From Pocillopora verrucosa (lineage: Eukaryota > Cnidaria > Anthozoa > Scleractinia > Pocilloporidae): a stretch of 64,000 nt of DNA. The notes under the pieces are model-generated. The model ran no database searches. It had not been told where the DNA came from and worked only from the letters and a program-made list of their open reading frames with translations. The stretch is taken from positions 27,658,169-27,722,168 of the forward strand of contig NC_089316.1 in the NCBI RefSeq assembly GCF_036669915.1. The letters are read 5' to 3'. Within the stretch, counting starts at the first letter, position 1. The number at the start of each line of letters is the position of its first letter. A program made the position numbers and the translations under genes. Shown piece after piece: positions 1 through 17,700 of the stretch.

Positions 1-180
1 AATATACTTGTAACTGGTAGGTATTGTATCCAAAACGGATTGATTTTTTTTTCCATCTATTTTAATCATGTGGGAAGACATCAAGAAAAGTCCTTTCTTA
101 GCAGAATTGGTTTCCATCCAATGTTTAATGTTATACCCACAGTCTTATCATTTGATTTGCAATTTTTGTTTCGGTACCAG

Positions 181-3011
181 GTCACACCCCGTTCTGGTCT
201 GTTACAGGCAGCCGTTATTACTTTGTACACTCTGTATCTGACCTTGGTCTGGCATGTCCACTGAACCTTGGTCTGGTGCTACTTGATAAATCTCTCAACA
301 ATTCTATTTGGATCTACTCTTCTTGGCTAGTACATGTAACCATCTTCCTGAGCGTGACCTTAACTAACAATACATATGATGCCACACATGTTTGCTAGAT
401 GATATCAATAAACTTGTATTTAACAATCAGTTTTTGTTTCCCCCCGTGACACTATTAGCACAATCGCTATAATGGACACAGCCAGGTTCGAGGCTACCAC
501 TTGATCTTCTGTTGTAATTCATGTTGTTACATGTATTGTGCTTTGTTGTTTTCCCTACATGGCATGCTGTAACCCAAGTGGTTCACATTATCTCCAGTGA
601 TAATCTGGCCACCTGGTTCGGCAATGGAGGACAGTCATTGCTGCAGTGCGGATAGTCTTGTTGATGTTTGTGTACCGCTGGTATGTAAGGAAGTTTACTC
701 ATGACTTATGATTAATATGTAGATTGTGAGCTCAAATTGTCTATTTGGTGAGAGTTGATGAGGGAAGGCTCTGATTCAACAATTTCCTAACGCAGAACAA
801 GGTAATTTATATTAATTGTTTTATCATACTTGTTAGTTTTGTTCCTTTGCAATTATAAGGTTAGTATAACCCTGATATTTAAATGTGACAAGGAATCATT
901 TATTTAGTGTTTTTCTTAGTCCTGTTTGCTTGGAAAGATTGGTTGTAGTTCACTTTGTTAATCAAAAGATATTGAATTTTGTAACTTTTTGTTTGATTGG
1001 TTTTTTTAGTTTACAAACACCAGCTCAAGCCCCTTCTCGACACAGCCAGTAGCAGCATGGAGTTTCTTGTGGGTCTTCTGGTAGCTTTAATTGAGTTATT
1101 TTGGCCACGCTTGGTATCTCCCCTAGAGAGGCAAAGCGTACATAATCTTATGTTTATTGCAAGGCTGATGCAAGTGACACTAATGAATAGAATTCCAAAC
1201 TTCTTATGATTTGATCTGATGTCACTAGTTGTTTGTTTTGGAGGTATCAAAGAAAGGGGAGTGCCGTGTGAAACACATTATTTTATGCCAAAAGACGCCA
1301 GGTTCTACTTTTTTGGTCAGTTGTTGATGTCACACTATAGAAGGTAAACAGAAGACAAGAAACATTCTTCACAATCATTTGGTAGAGGCTTGCCTTACAA
1401 ATTTTGCTGGACAAATACTTTTCTTCGCTTGCAGAACTTATCTCGAGAGGTTGGATTTGGCACATCATGTAGACAGTGCAGGAAATCCTTTTTTTTTCCT
1501 CAGAAGAGAGAGCAATTTGTACCATTTTGAATCAGCGAAATTAGTTCTAGTAGATCTGAAGATATAAGGACAATCATTTGAGTACAATCATCTCAAATTA
1601 TCACAGTGGCATCCACTGACCCTTAATTTAAATCAAAACTTTGCTTGCATAAATGATCTGCTCATCATGGAAAAGTTGAGGAATGTTCGTTTCTGTGAAA
1701 TGGGGGCATTTTACTGTTTGAATTACTGACTTGTGCTCAAAAGAGCTGCCACATTTGGGAAGCAAGCAAGCTGCAAAAGATGATCTTTCAATTTACAAGG
1801 AGACCCTGTTCATGGAAAGAAGGAGTGGTGGAACAGCAGAATGGCAGAATCTTGAAAACAGAGAATGCCTTGTTGTATGAAACAAAGGTCTCACAAAAAT
1901 GGAATGATTAACTGATGATTAACTCATTGTCATCAGATCTGGATAATATTTTGATTACTTTCTTTATATCAATCTTTTTAGGAGACACTTCTTCCAGATT
2001 ACTCTCAAGGTTGGTGCTGAGCCATATTTTTCTTTTGTTTGCTGTGTGGAAATAAAAATTAAGCATAGTGGATTGTTTTTAATGACAGCTTTTAGAAGGC
2101 TGAATCGACTCTAGACATATATAGGAGTTTATTTCAGAATTAATCATTTGTAAATGAATGTAACTTTAGTTCATAGACACAACAACAAGGCTGAGATGCC
2201 TACACATCAAATTAGTGGTATCCTCAGCTAGGTTGTGAGCTGTTTTTTTCCTTTCCATCAGGTTTGTGAGCTGTTCTGTTTCCACCTTTTCTCTAAGTCC
2301 CTCAGGTTCTTTTTTGATTGAAATTCTCTACCTTTTCTTATTTCCTTCTATTTTCTCATAAGATGCGGAGAGTGGACATGCTACAAATGATGAAAACAGG
2401 GTGAAAATCCAGCGTGTTTATGATGATGAGAGCACAGCTGTGACTTATAACTACAGTTTCTTTCACTTGACCTTCACCTTGGCCTCACTGTATATTATGA
2501 TGACACTTACCAACTGGTACAGGTATGTACACCATGTAATTTGTTTACATTATGAATCTGTGAGCTTTTCTCTCTTTTTTTTCTGTAACTAAGGTTAATA
2601 CCTCCATCAGTTACATTGTTTATTATCTCTTCATTTTTCCTGTAATGTTTGTTCAGTCCTGACGGTTCTGACTTCATTGCTATAGCCATAACACAGTTAT
2701 GTAGTTTGTCATTTCTCTGTTAATGATATTTTACTAAAAAAAAGGCAATGACTTCAATACCCTGTCTAAGGATGAGTTCAATCATTTTTCTTTTGATTCC
2801 TCTTTTTTCAGCTAAAAGCCAGACTGTTCACTCCATTGATTTATATTTCTGTATTTTTTTTCTCAGCCCAGAGGGTTCTGACTTTACCACCCTGACTAGT
2901 AACTGGGCCACTGTGTGGGTCAAAATCAGCTCCAGCTGGGCATGTCTTGCTCTTTATCTCTGGACTTTGCTAGCCCCAGTCTTGCTCCCAGACAGGGACT
3001 TTGGACATTAA
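181..3011 (+). CDS. SERINC: SERINC (serine incorporator / TDE1-TMS) membrane protein, 3' part, 5' end outside window
   Basis: SERINC proteins are multi-pass membrane proteins of the TDE1/TMS family, linked to serine-lipid synthesis and membrane lipid handling. Three terminal exons join in phase: 1982-2009 (28 nt), 2363-2522 and 2867-3011, ending in TAA. They encode an acidic linker (RVYDDES), a helix containing MMTLTNWYR, and a final helix with WVKISSSW and LLLPDRDF-like residues, all typical of the SERINC C-terminus. An upstream segment from 181 encodes [19 protein letters not shown], a hallmark of the family. Just after it (about 238-245) the frame shifts: the expected WS-M-TEP residues continue only in the +1 frame, which soon stops. 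I could not place the middle exons (about 270-1980) with confidence. The family assignment is secure. Whether the copy is functional is uncertain. Confidence 0.75.
2657..2723 (+). other. Possible alternative (or relic) last exon of SERINC
   Basis: Between the last two SERINC exons, a pyrimidine-rich tract and CAG at 2651-2656 are followed by sequence that starts like the real last exon: PDGSDF here against PEGSDF at 2867. The codon phase fits the upstream donor at 2522, and the frame ends at TAA 2721-2723 after 22 residues. Using it would remove the final transmembrane helix. It may be a partial exon duplication rather than a used exon. Confidence 0.35.
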
Positions 3012-3164
3012 ACAACCCATGCTTTGGAGCAGACATCCACTGCAGCTTTGTAAAATTACAGTTAAATTTGGGTTTTCACTGAGAAAATTGACACTATTAA
3101 TACTTGTGAAGTAATTTGAACAATACATGTGTTATATTCTCACTGTTTTGCTTCACAATTTATA

Positions 3165-3376
3165 TTAACCCTTTAACTCCCAAGATCTCATTTGTAATTC
3201 TCCTTACTGTCTGCCATACAGTTCTTGGGATGTTAGTTTGAAGAGTTTGGTATTGGATCAAGTTTTAATCCCCTAGTTGGTATTTTTCTTTATTCTCAGT
3301 ACTTTTCTGCAAGATATTGTATGAATATTGTAAAGAGAAATTCTGTCTTAATCACTCATGAGAGCTAAAGGGTTAA
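3165..3376 (+). mobile_element. MITE family B copy 1 (TTAACCCTTTAACTCCC termini)
   Basis: About 212 bp begin with TTAACCCTTTAACTCCC and end in an imperfect inverted copy, AGCTAAAGGGTTAA. A related copy lies in reverse orientation at 22303-22514; the two share internal blocks, for example TTCTCCTTACTGTCTG. There is no coding capacity, so this is a non-autonomous inverted-repeat element. Confidence 0.7.
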
Positions 3377-4483
3377 GGGAGTTATTAAAGCTAATCTGTT
3401 GTAGATAAATAAATTAAAAAACTATTGTTCAACATCACCTTTTTATTCATGTTCAATACTGCTTTTTGTTTTTGTTTTTTAATTTACAATTGATACAAGT
3501 GGTAGCATACACAGTGATACAGTGATGTACTGTTTAGCTGTGTGTGAAATGTCTGATGATAAATTGAACTTCTTTAGGATAACAAAAGAATTTTGAATTC
3601 AAAGTTTCCTTCATCACTAAGGCTTGGATAGGTCATAAAGAAGATCTGCAAAACTCTCAGTTTTAATTAAGTTACTCTGTTTACATAAGCTTTTGATTAA
3701 GACTTGAGATACTTGATGTTCAGTTCCTTTTATATTGATAGCGATCTGGGATATAGTTCACTCAAATATAAATGAAGGTTAAGCTTGGTTTGATAGTCAC
3801 CTTGGTTACTTACTATTAACGCAGAAGAGCTTGAGATTTTTAATGAAGGCCAGGAGCGTTGAATACTTGCGTTGGGAAAATTTGACTTTCATAGTCCTTC
3901 ATTAGTTTTTATTCTGTTTAGTTTTCTCAGTGGATGTGAGCAAGCTCAAACCTTTCCTTGTTCTGTAAACTAAAGTTCAGCTATAAAATGTATACAAATG
4001 AATTGGTAAACAAGTTGGACTGATCAATGGGTAGTACCTGGTCTATTTTTAGACGCCTCTATATCTGAGTGGACTGTTCGTGAAGTAAATGTTTGACTAA
4101 TTTTGGATTTGAAAAATGGAGCCATCTTGTAAGTTAAAGTGTTGTGGAATGAATTAAAGCTGTTAGCACCCATAGCGTTGTGAGATAGTGCTCTTAAAGA
4201 CTGACGGTGATGCTGTTTGTGTCGACGTTATTGTGAACTCTCTTACGGTTTTCTTGCACTACTGCTCTTAAATCTCAGTATGTTCGCCATCTCTTATCCT
4301 CATAGGCTTGAATAGCACAGACCGCAAATTATCAAGTCTGTTTGGAATCAATTTAAATTTATTTAAAAAGAAATGTTTTGAACGAGTATTGTCACCTTCT
4401 TGTGCTCAGGGAATAATGCATCGTTCAATACAAAACGTTTTGAAGAGTTGAAAAATAGAGCATAGCTTCCTCTTCCATTTCTA

Positions 4484-4500
4484 CCCCCCCCCCCCCCCCC
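4484..4500 (+). repeat. Poly-C run (17 C)
   Basis: An uninterrupted run of 17 cytosines. Its true length is hard to sequence and may be wrong in the assembly. Confidence 0.9.
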
Positions 4501-5389
4501 AACTAAAAGTACCACTTTCATCTAGATCGCGTCAAGCATTTGAACGAGTTCCTTTCCCCTAGTTCTTCGCTCCCTTTACAATGGGTTAAGGCGACAAAAA
4601 AAAGCTCATCAACGATATATTAAGAAGTTTTTCCTATAAACCTCTTTCAACAACGATTTGGAAGATCGACTTGAAATCACAACTTCTTTCAAATTGATTG
4701 TTTTTTTAAATCGTCTCGTTTTACATGATATGTATGTGAATAATTTAAGAACAAAGGCTTTAGGTTTTACTGTAGACTATTAGAACATTCGATAGTACGA
4801 AATAAATTAGAATTGGTTTTAATTAGACCGCAGAATTTTTTGAAAGAGGAGCTTTCGGTGAAATGAATATAAATTATTGGTAATATATTGGTTACAATAT
4901 ATACTTATGAAAGCGTCAGTCAAATCAGAAGTGCGCGCAACAGGCGTGAACAAATAGATAATTTGCCACATGCTGAGAGAGGAGTCACAGCTTCCATTGT
5001 CAGGAGAGTTGTCGACATTTAGTGGAGATAACACTTAAGGTAAGTACGTCTGATATCTTTAGGCCAAACAACAGTGTGAGTTACGGACGAAGTATTGTCA
5101 TTTGAAAAGGAGATGGCAGATCACCGTAGTAATAATAATAAGATACGGTTTCTAGATACTCTGGATGGAAGAGGTATTAGTGTCCCAAATTTGACTGAAT
5201 CACTCAGTCGTTAATCTGTTTTTTTTTCCTCTTCAACAAAGACTTGGGAAAGTGGTTAAATTAGTCAAAGAGAAATCGTGATCCGCGTTCTTGGGCTTTT
5301 ATAGGGAAATCTCTTACTTGAGTCTTACAGTAAATGATATTTAATATGTCTGTTTTAATTCAGTCGGCGGTCCTTTTTATCAAACTTGG

Positions 5390-7256
5390 ATGAACGGGAA
5401 TCAAATGAATAGTTACAATTGTCTTAGTGTTTTGTTCCTCATCCATTTGGTGCCATGGAACGCAGGTGAGTATTTGTAAGAATTACGTAGCCCATATTTT
5501 TCATAGGCTATACAGTACATTTTTCGATTGAGAGGTCCAAATCAAAGTAACCTCTGGCCAATCCAGAGAAAAAGATAACATCCCATGGAACCCCCTAAGA
5601 ATTCGGTGTAAAAACAAGCAAAGATAACATCGGCACGGGAAACACCAAATATTTGCGATAGGTTTTCATTTTACATCTGGTTGGTGGAGACAGGAATACT
5701 GCTTCTAGATCAATTAAAGAGGAGAGTAAGGCAAAACCAGAGCAGTCCCGGTTTACTGTCTATACTCTGGTGAAACTCGCTCTGATCAGAGGAACTCTTC
5801 TGCGTGTTAGCAATGTACTAACGCCTAACTCTCTGAAGACGGTGCATTACATAAGTGATCTCAACTCTGAGATCAGTTTATTTCCGGAGCCGCGATTGTA
5901 AGGTATACCACTGCCCTGCCAGGTAGTTTCATACATTTTTTTCTCCCTTGATGTAATGTACCGTGGCCTGTTTCAGCCGCTCAGAACATCAGCACCACAA
6001 GGCCTAGCACTAGTTCCCTGGACCTTGTCGTCACTCCGCTTCCATGGCCGCATGGAACCGAGGATGTTACCACGATTGCCTCAGTTACCATGGGTAATTC
6101 CACCCAAGCTCAAGAAAATTTAACAACAACAACTGCCCCTTCCACATCCAATCATTGTAAGTTTTCGTCGCGACTGGCATTTACATCTTTTTTTTCATTT
6201 TTTTTTAAATCTGTTCTTCCAATCCTTTGAACGGTTAATTTACACCTTTAAGTTAGGGTTCTTAATTTGTAGCAAGCTCTTGGACAACACCCCCTGTAGG
6301 CTGCTACCGAGACTCTTACGTAAAACCACGACCTCTTCCGGAACTTATTGCAAACTTCCGAGGCACTATCGATCGCAAAGATGTTAACAAGACCGTGATA
6401 GCATGTGCTGAGAAAGCCCGAGAGAGAGGCTTCAAAGTCTTTGGAATCCAGTACTACACGGAATGTTGGAGTGGTCCCGGGGGCGAGAAAACCTTCGGAC
6501 GGGACGGTTCATCAGTGGACTGTGAAGATGGAGTCGGCAAATCTGGAGCCAACTTTGTTTACAGATTTGGGATTATGGTTTGTGTGAAACTAAATTTTCT
6601 AATCATTTCTCGGTTTATCAGTATGATTTAGTGACCATTAATAATTGGCTACTTTCCAGAATTGTCTTCTCGTCCAATCCGTGTACAGCCGCGCCGCCTG
6701 TGTTTCCCCGCCATTTCTCAAGTGACGATGGAGTCTGGTGCGAGCATCCCTATGAGTCATTTGAAAGTCGGGGACAAAGTGCAGACGCTGGGAACTAATG
6801 GAGAGAGCAAGTTCAGCGAGGTTATTACTTTTCTGCATAAGGAAATCGATGCTGAGGCACAATTTTACAACCTCAAACCAAGACAGAAACAGCATTAAGT
6901 TGTCCGCACATCATCTGATTTTCAGAAAGGAAACAAATACGTCATTTATATCCGCTGTTTTTGCCTCAGAAATTAAAATGGGAGATTTACTTATACTGAA
7001 TGGAAGCGGCCCAATTTTCGACACAGTTACACAAATTACACATATGACAATGAAAGGTGTGTATGCCCCCTTAACAAGGCAAGGCACTTTATTTGTTGAT
7101 GGCGTATTGGTATCGTGTTATGCACACTGGCCTTCTCATGATGCTGCACATTTAGTTATGGCACCGATCAGAACAGCTGACCTGCTGAACAGAGCCTGGA
7201 AAAAACTGACCAGCTTAATCGTTTGGTTACCTGAGTGGCCGGGAAAGATTCCTTAA
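5390..7256 (+). CDS. Secreted Cys-rich domain plus Hint (hedgehog-type autoprocessing) protein, frameshifted
   Basis: Exons 5390-5465, 5977-6156, 6273-6577 and 6689-7256 join in phase. Residues 1-25 are a signal peptide (hydrophobic CLSVLFLIHLVPW). A Ser/Thr-rich linker follows, then a WSC-like Cys-rich domain (GCYRDSY, ANFRGTID, FGIQYYTECWSGPGG, GANFVYRF). The last exon encodes a Hint domain: CFPA at its cleavage point, SAHHLIF as the conserved His box, and the C-terminal SCYA. Hint domains release their N-terminal part by self-cleavage. One frameshift lies at about 6870-6895: the first frame ends at TAA 6896-6898, and the HHLIF half reads in another frame to TAA 7256. The frame is intact on both sides, so this is either a recent lesion or an assembly indel. 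The acceptor at 6688 was chosen over 6660 because only it keeps CFPA in frame. Confidence 0.75.
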
Positions 7257-7640
7257 AAGGAGTTCATTGGTACCCTTCCATTCTTATGTCACTGACGAAC
7301 ACCCTGATAATATAAAATCGCGTGAAGCTCTGCAGGTGTTCTATTATAGTGGATTTTCCAAGCCTCCTGGCGAGATGGTAGTATAGGGCAAGTTTACTGC
7401 GGAAAGATAACGCTTTTACTGGGGAACGCTTTGAGAAACTTCCAGAAAAGAAGCAAATATACAAAGAATCAATTACCTCATATAAACAAAGCCTCAAATA
7501 GATTTAACGACTAATGAAACTTGGAATTGTAATTTTATTCACTTGTTGCTTGAAATTGTCTAACAACTAACAACCTTGACATACATGGGCATTAGTATCT
7601 AATGCAATACTTGGATTTAAAAAACGTGAGCTTGTGAATT
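7257..7640. other. Convergent 3' flanks of the Hint gene and STT3A
   Basis: No coding sequence is supported. The gap separates two converging genes and should contain both 3' UTRs. The sequence TTTATT at 7534-7539 is AATAAA on the minus strand, about 100 bp past the STT3A stop, and is the likely STT3A polyadenylation signal. Confidence 0.6.
7534..7539 (-). promoter_or_regulatory. Probable STT3A polyadenylation signal (AATAAA)
   Basis: A canonical AATAAA on the minus strand, about 100 nt downstream of the STT3A stop codon. Confidence 0.5.
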
Positions 7641-13999
<6,359 letters not shown>

Positions 14000-14721
14000 C
14001 TTATCCGTGAGTGTTAAAGGCTCAGGATAAAAGGAAAACTGCAAAGCAGAGTTCTTACAACTTGTAAAAAATTACAAATTGAAGGAGGCCACGTTGACCG
14101 AACTTTTGTTCACGAAATTCAATATGGCGGAGAGAAGGAACAGGAAGTCACGTGGGAATTTATACAGTCGATCCAGTTTCCCTCCTTCTCCACAAAGTCA
14201 CGCAATAATTCTTAAGATTTATCCCTTTTTGCATTGTGGGCAGTTTCGTGTTTTTTTCTCGACAAGAAATGTCCTCTTCAATCAATGCTTGTCGTCAATA
14301 ATATCAGAGGGACAGCATTATTTTTTCTCAAGTTAGCAGTAATATATATAATCTACACAATAAATTTACTTTACTTTGTATCAAAGTTCTTATTCAGATT
14401 AACATAAAATTCGAGCTGAAAAGTTAAAAAAACATTGACTTCATGGCTCTTTTCATCATTTCATTATTTAACCTAAATAAAGAAAACTTCGAAACCTTTT
14501 TGTCACGCTTTCTTATCCGGGACCTGTTCGCGCTAACCTCTTATTAGGCATGCTCTGATTGGATAAATAGCCTCCAAATTTGGATATAGATCGTTCTTCC
14601 AATTACAAAAATCGTTATATTAGAATAAACTCTTCAGCAGTGTTTTGGAAGCGTGTAGCTCTCGTGAGCACGAAGTTTGCACTGAAATTATTGTCCTTGT
14701 GTGAGTTTTTCCGGCGAGGAA
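14000..14721. promoter_or_regulatory. Shared bidirectional promoter region of STT3A and SMCHD1
   Basis: The two start codons diverge across 722 bp, so this interval must hold both promoters and 5' UTRs. On the plus strand, ATATGGCGGA at about 14122-14131 resembles the YY1/TISU motif. Its ATG opens a roughly 70-codon frame with no recognised similarity, read here as incidental. The minus-strand frame upstream of the STT3A ATG also stays open briefly. No TATA box is evident. Confidence 0.5.
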
Positions 14722-17700
14722 ATGAAATCGTCAAATAAAGACGATACTTCATCTTCTGAGCAAAGCGACGAGGATGCAGCCGTTTTTATTTATGATCGTA
14801 GAGCTGGCAGCAGGCCGGAAGAGAAGATCCAGTTAGGCGGCATATTCAATTTTAACACTTTCAAAGAAAAGACCCGAGTGGTAAGTTAAAGTTGTTGAAC
14901 TCTTGAAGTTTTTTGAAAGTGTTCTATTGTTGTTGAAAGTCATTTTAATTACAGGTAACCTGTTACTATTTAAAAGATGTAAATTTATTTTACAGGCTTT
15001 CAATATCCCAGAAAACGAAACATTTGTGATAGTGACAACAAATCGACAGGAAATCCTGGATGACAGGACTTATGGTATGGCAACACTAAACATCTTGAAT
15101 GATGATTATGTGTTTCAGAAGTAAATTCAACTTTCTTTTTGAACTCGTTTTTAGAGGAACTTGGTGCCGTTGCATCTTGCTGTAAGATCAATTTTTAAAA
15201 TGTAACCTGACATTTGTTCATACCTCTTTCCGCTAACTTTTGTCATTTGACAGAAGAGTTGGTTGATGGTAATGAAACACTGTATATCTTGACATCGTCC
15301 AACCAAGAACTGAGTGCTCCAACGGAGGAGAAGGTGGAATATATCCCTCATTATGACACTTTGGTCAAAAGTGGCATGTATGAATATTATGCTAGCGAAG
15401 GACAAAACCCATTACGTAAGTATAATCAAATTGTATTATTTAATTAGCAACTGTAGAATATATAAAAAACTCCTTTTCTATTCTTTTAGTCAGGGTTAGG
15501 GAATGACTCTACCTTCAATGCGACTTACATTTTTCTCATAATATCTTTCATAAATGTAATTATTGTTTTTATCAAGTATAATGATAATAATAATGATACT
15601 AACCGCAATAATTTTGATAGTAATGATGATCACAATTATAGTACAGGCAGAGTCCAAACACTGACCCTGACCCTAAGCAATTACTGTTACCTTCGTTGGT
15701 AAAATTGGTTAGGGTCTTGGATAGAGAAAACAATGACAAAAACAATACATTGCCGTTGAGAAAACAGATTTGTTTTACAATAGTATGGGGCTGTGCGGAA
15801 ATTTTACCCCTTAGTTCTTTACAATCTAGCGATCTTTAGCTCATGATTTAAGAATTTCTTTTTTTTGGCCAAATGTGATGAAATGTAAATGTTTTTCTTT
15901 TATATTTTTTTTGTTTTGTCTTTTTATTTGAGAAAAAGACATTGGTAAATGAGTTTGAGATACCAATGGTATTCTGGACTTAATGTGTTGTTTGCTTTTA
16001 TTTCAGCATTTGCCTTTGCTGAACTTGTAGACAATGCTATGGCAGCTACTGCAGAAAATGATGGATCCAGAGAAATTGAAATTAGATTGGTATGGCTTTT
16101 GGCTTCTAGTATGATAATAAAAAATATGTTTTAAAGTTGTCTCAAGTTCCACCATGCTGTACAACTGTGTAATCTTTTTTTATGTTTTTTTTAATTTTCT
16201 ATTTGATTTTAATAGTGATCCTTGCTTGCTTTCATGATGCTTTATTACACAATAAGATGCAAAACCAACACAAATACTAGGTGACTAACATTTTCTGGCA
16301 CCTCAGGCAATTCACTTGTTTTTAATTCATATCATTTCTTGCTTTCACATCAGTGACACACTCAACAGTGCCTCACATGCCCCTTTTATCTTCTTACCAT
16401 ATTTTGATATCATCAGTAATCTATTGGGTAATAGACACACAGCAACTTGGGATGTATTTGTTAATTTCTCACTTTATTTTCTCTTAGAATGGTTTAATGA
16501 TACAGACATGTATTCCCTATACTTTTTTTTCTTTTATAGATGTTTGATGATTCCGTTGGAAAAGCTGTAGTGTGTGTCCTTGATAATGGAGCTGGCATGA
16601 CATCAAAAGAACTCAACAACTGGGCTATTTACAGGCTGTCAAAGTTCAATCGCCAGACTGGAAAGAAGGTGTAAGTGAACAATTCAATACAAAGCTCACT
16701 TCAGTTTCAATCACCAATACCTTTGGATATTGTAACATGAACATTGTAAATCTTTGATATCACAGTGTAGGAGATGTGCCAAGGTCTTTAAACAGTGATA
16801 TTTCTTACTTTGGTGTTGGTGGAAAACAAGCCATATTCTTTATTGGAGATGCCACAAGGGTATGTACTTGATCATTTTACTACAATTTTGTCATTGTTGA
16901 TGTGATAACAGAGATACAAATGTTATGTTAGGCTTAAAATTACTTCATATCTTGGAATGCGTGCAGTGGGTCAGGTCACAACAACTAAACTAAACTAAAC
17001 TAAACCAGGCATTTCTGCAATGATTGCTATGATACCTTGAGATATGAAAGCAAGTTGATTATGTGAAATGTAGTTTCCTAGATAATCAAGGATGATAATT
17101 CTTGTTATTGTTGAATAATTGAAATTAATGCTACTGTTGAATTAGTGCAACTATTGATAAGTGATAATAGGTACTAATGATTTATTTTTTAAAACATTGA
17201 ACTGTACTTTTTCTCTTAAATACACAAGACAACTGTAATCTACATACTTAGCAGTTTCCATCCCATAGACATTTGTTAACAGGTGTTGAAGGTGACTATT
17301 GGTTTGTACTTTCTTGTTACCTCACATCCTCAGGATATAAAAATTTTGTTTTTCAGATGATTACTAAATCCAGAGACTGCAGTGATATTCATGAACTTTG
17401 TATTTCGCAAGCTGAATTTGAGAGAAGAGAAAAAAAGAAACAGTCCATCTATGGGGGAGCCATTCTCAACAGGAGGGTAAGTTAAACAGAAAGAATTCAA
17501 AAGCTCTCATACTGAAAAATGTTAAATTATATCAGTAAAATACTGAAAGAGGACTAACCATTTGCTCTTAAAAGCATGAATTAATATGATATTGTGAAAT
17601 AAAATTCTTGTAGGCTGGAGATCACCAACACATTCCAGAAGATGAAGAAAGTGTGAAGAAATTAGTAGAGGAAGAGGTTCAGAAGGAGAGTTTCACTGCA

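Larger units (their letters stand above)
3012..5389. other. Non-coding stretch between SERINC and the Hint gene
   Basis: I see no supported coding exon here. The stretch probably holds the SERINC 3' UTR (AATAAA at 3408-3413), one MITE (3165-3376), a run of 17 C at 4484-4500, and AT-rich sequence. A good donor-like site (AAG/GTAAGT at about 5040) could end a non-coding 5' exon of the Hint gene, but this is not proven. A 33-codon open frame from 5113 has no recognisable similarity. Confidence 0.5.

Noticed and set aside
1011-1567. Overlapping frames on both strands near the SERINC region
   Set aside because: They could hide a missing SERINC exon, but none gives the conserved middle helices or a consistent phase.
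6662-6898. Hint exon starting at the acceptor 6660
   Set aside because: From the phase-0 junction this acceptor puts CFPA out of frame and stops early; acceptor 6688 keeps the frame.
14079-14336. Small protein starting MAERRNRKSRG between STT3A and SMCHD1
   Set aside because: No recognised similarity, and it lies in the shared promoter. More likely a transcribed leader or chance frame.
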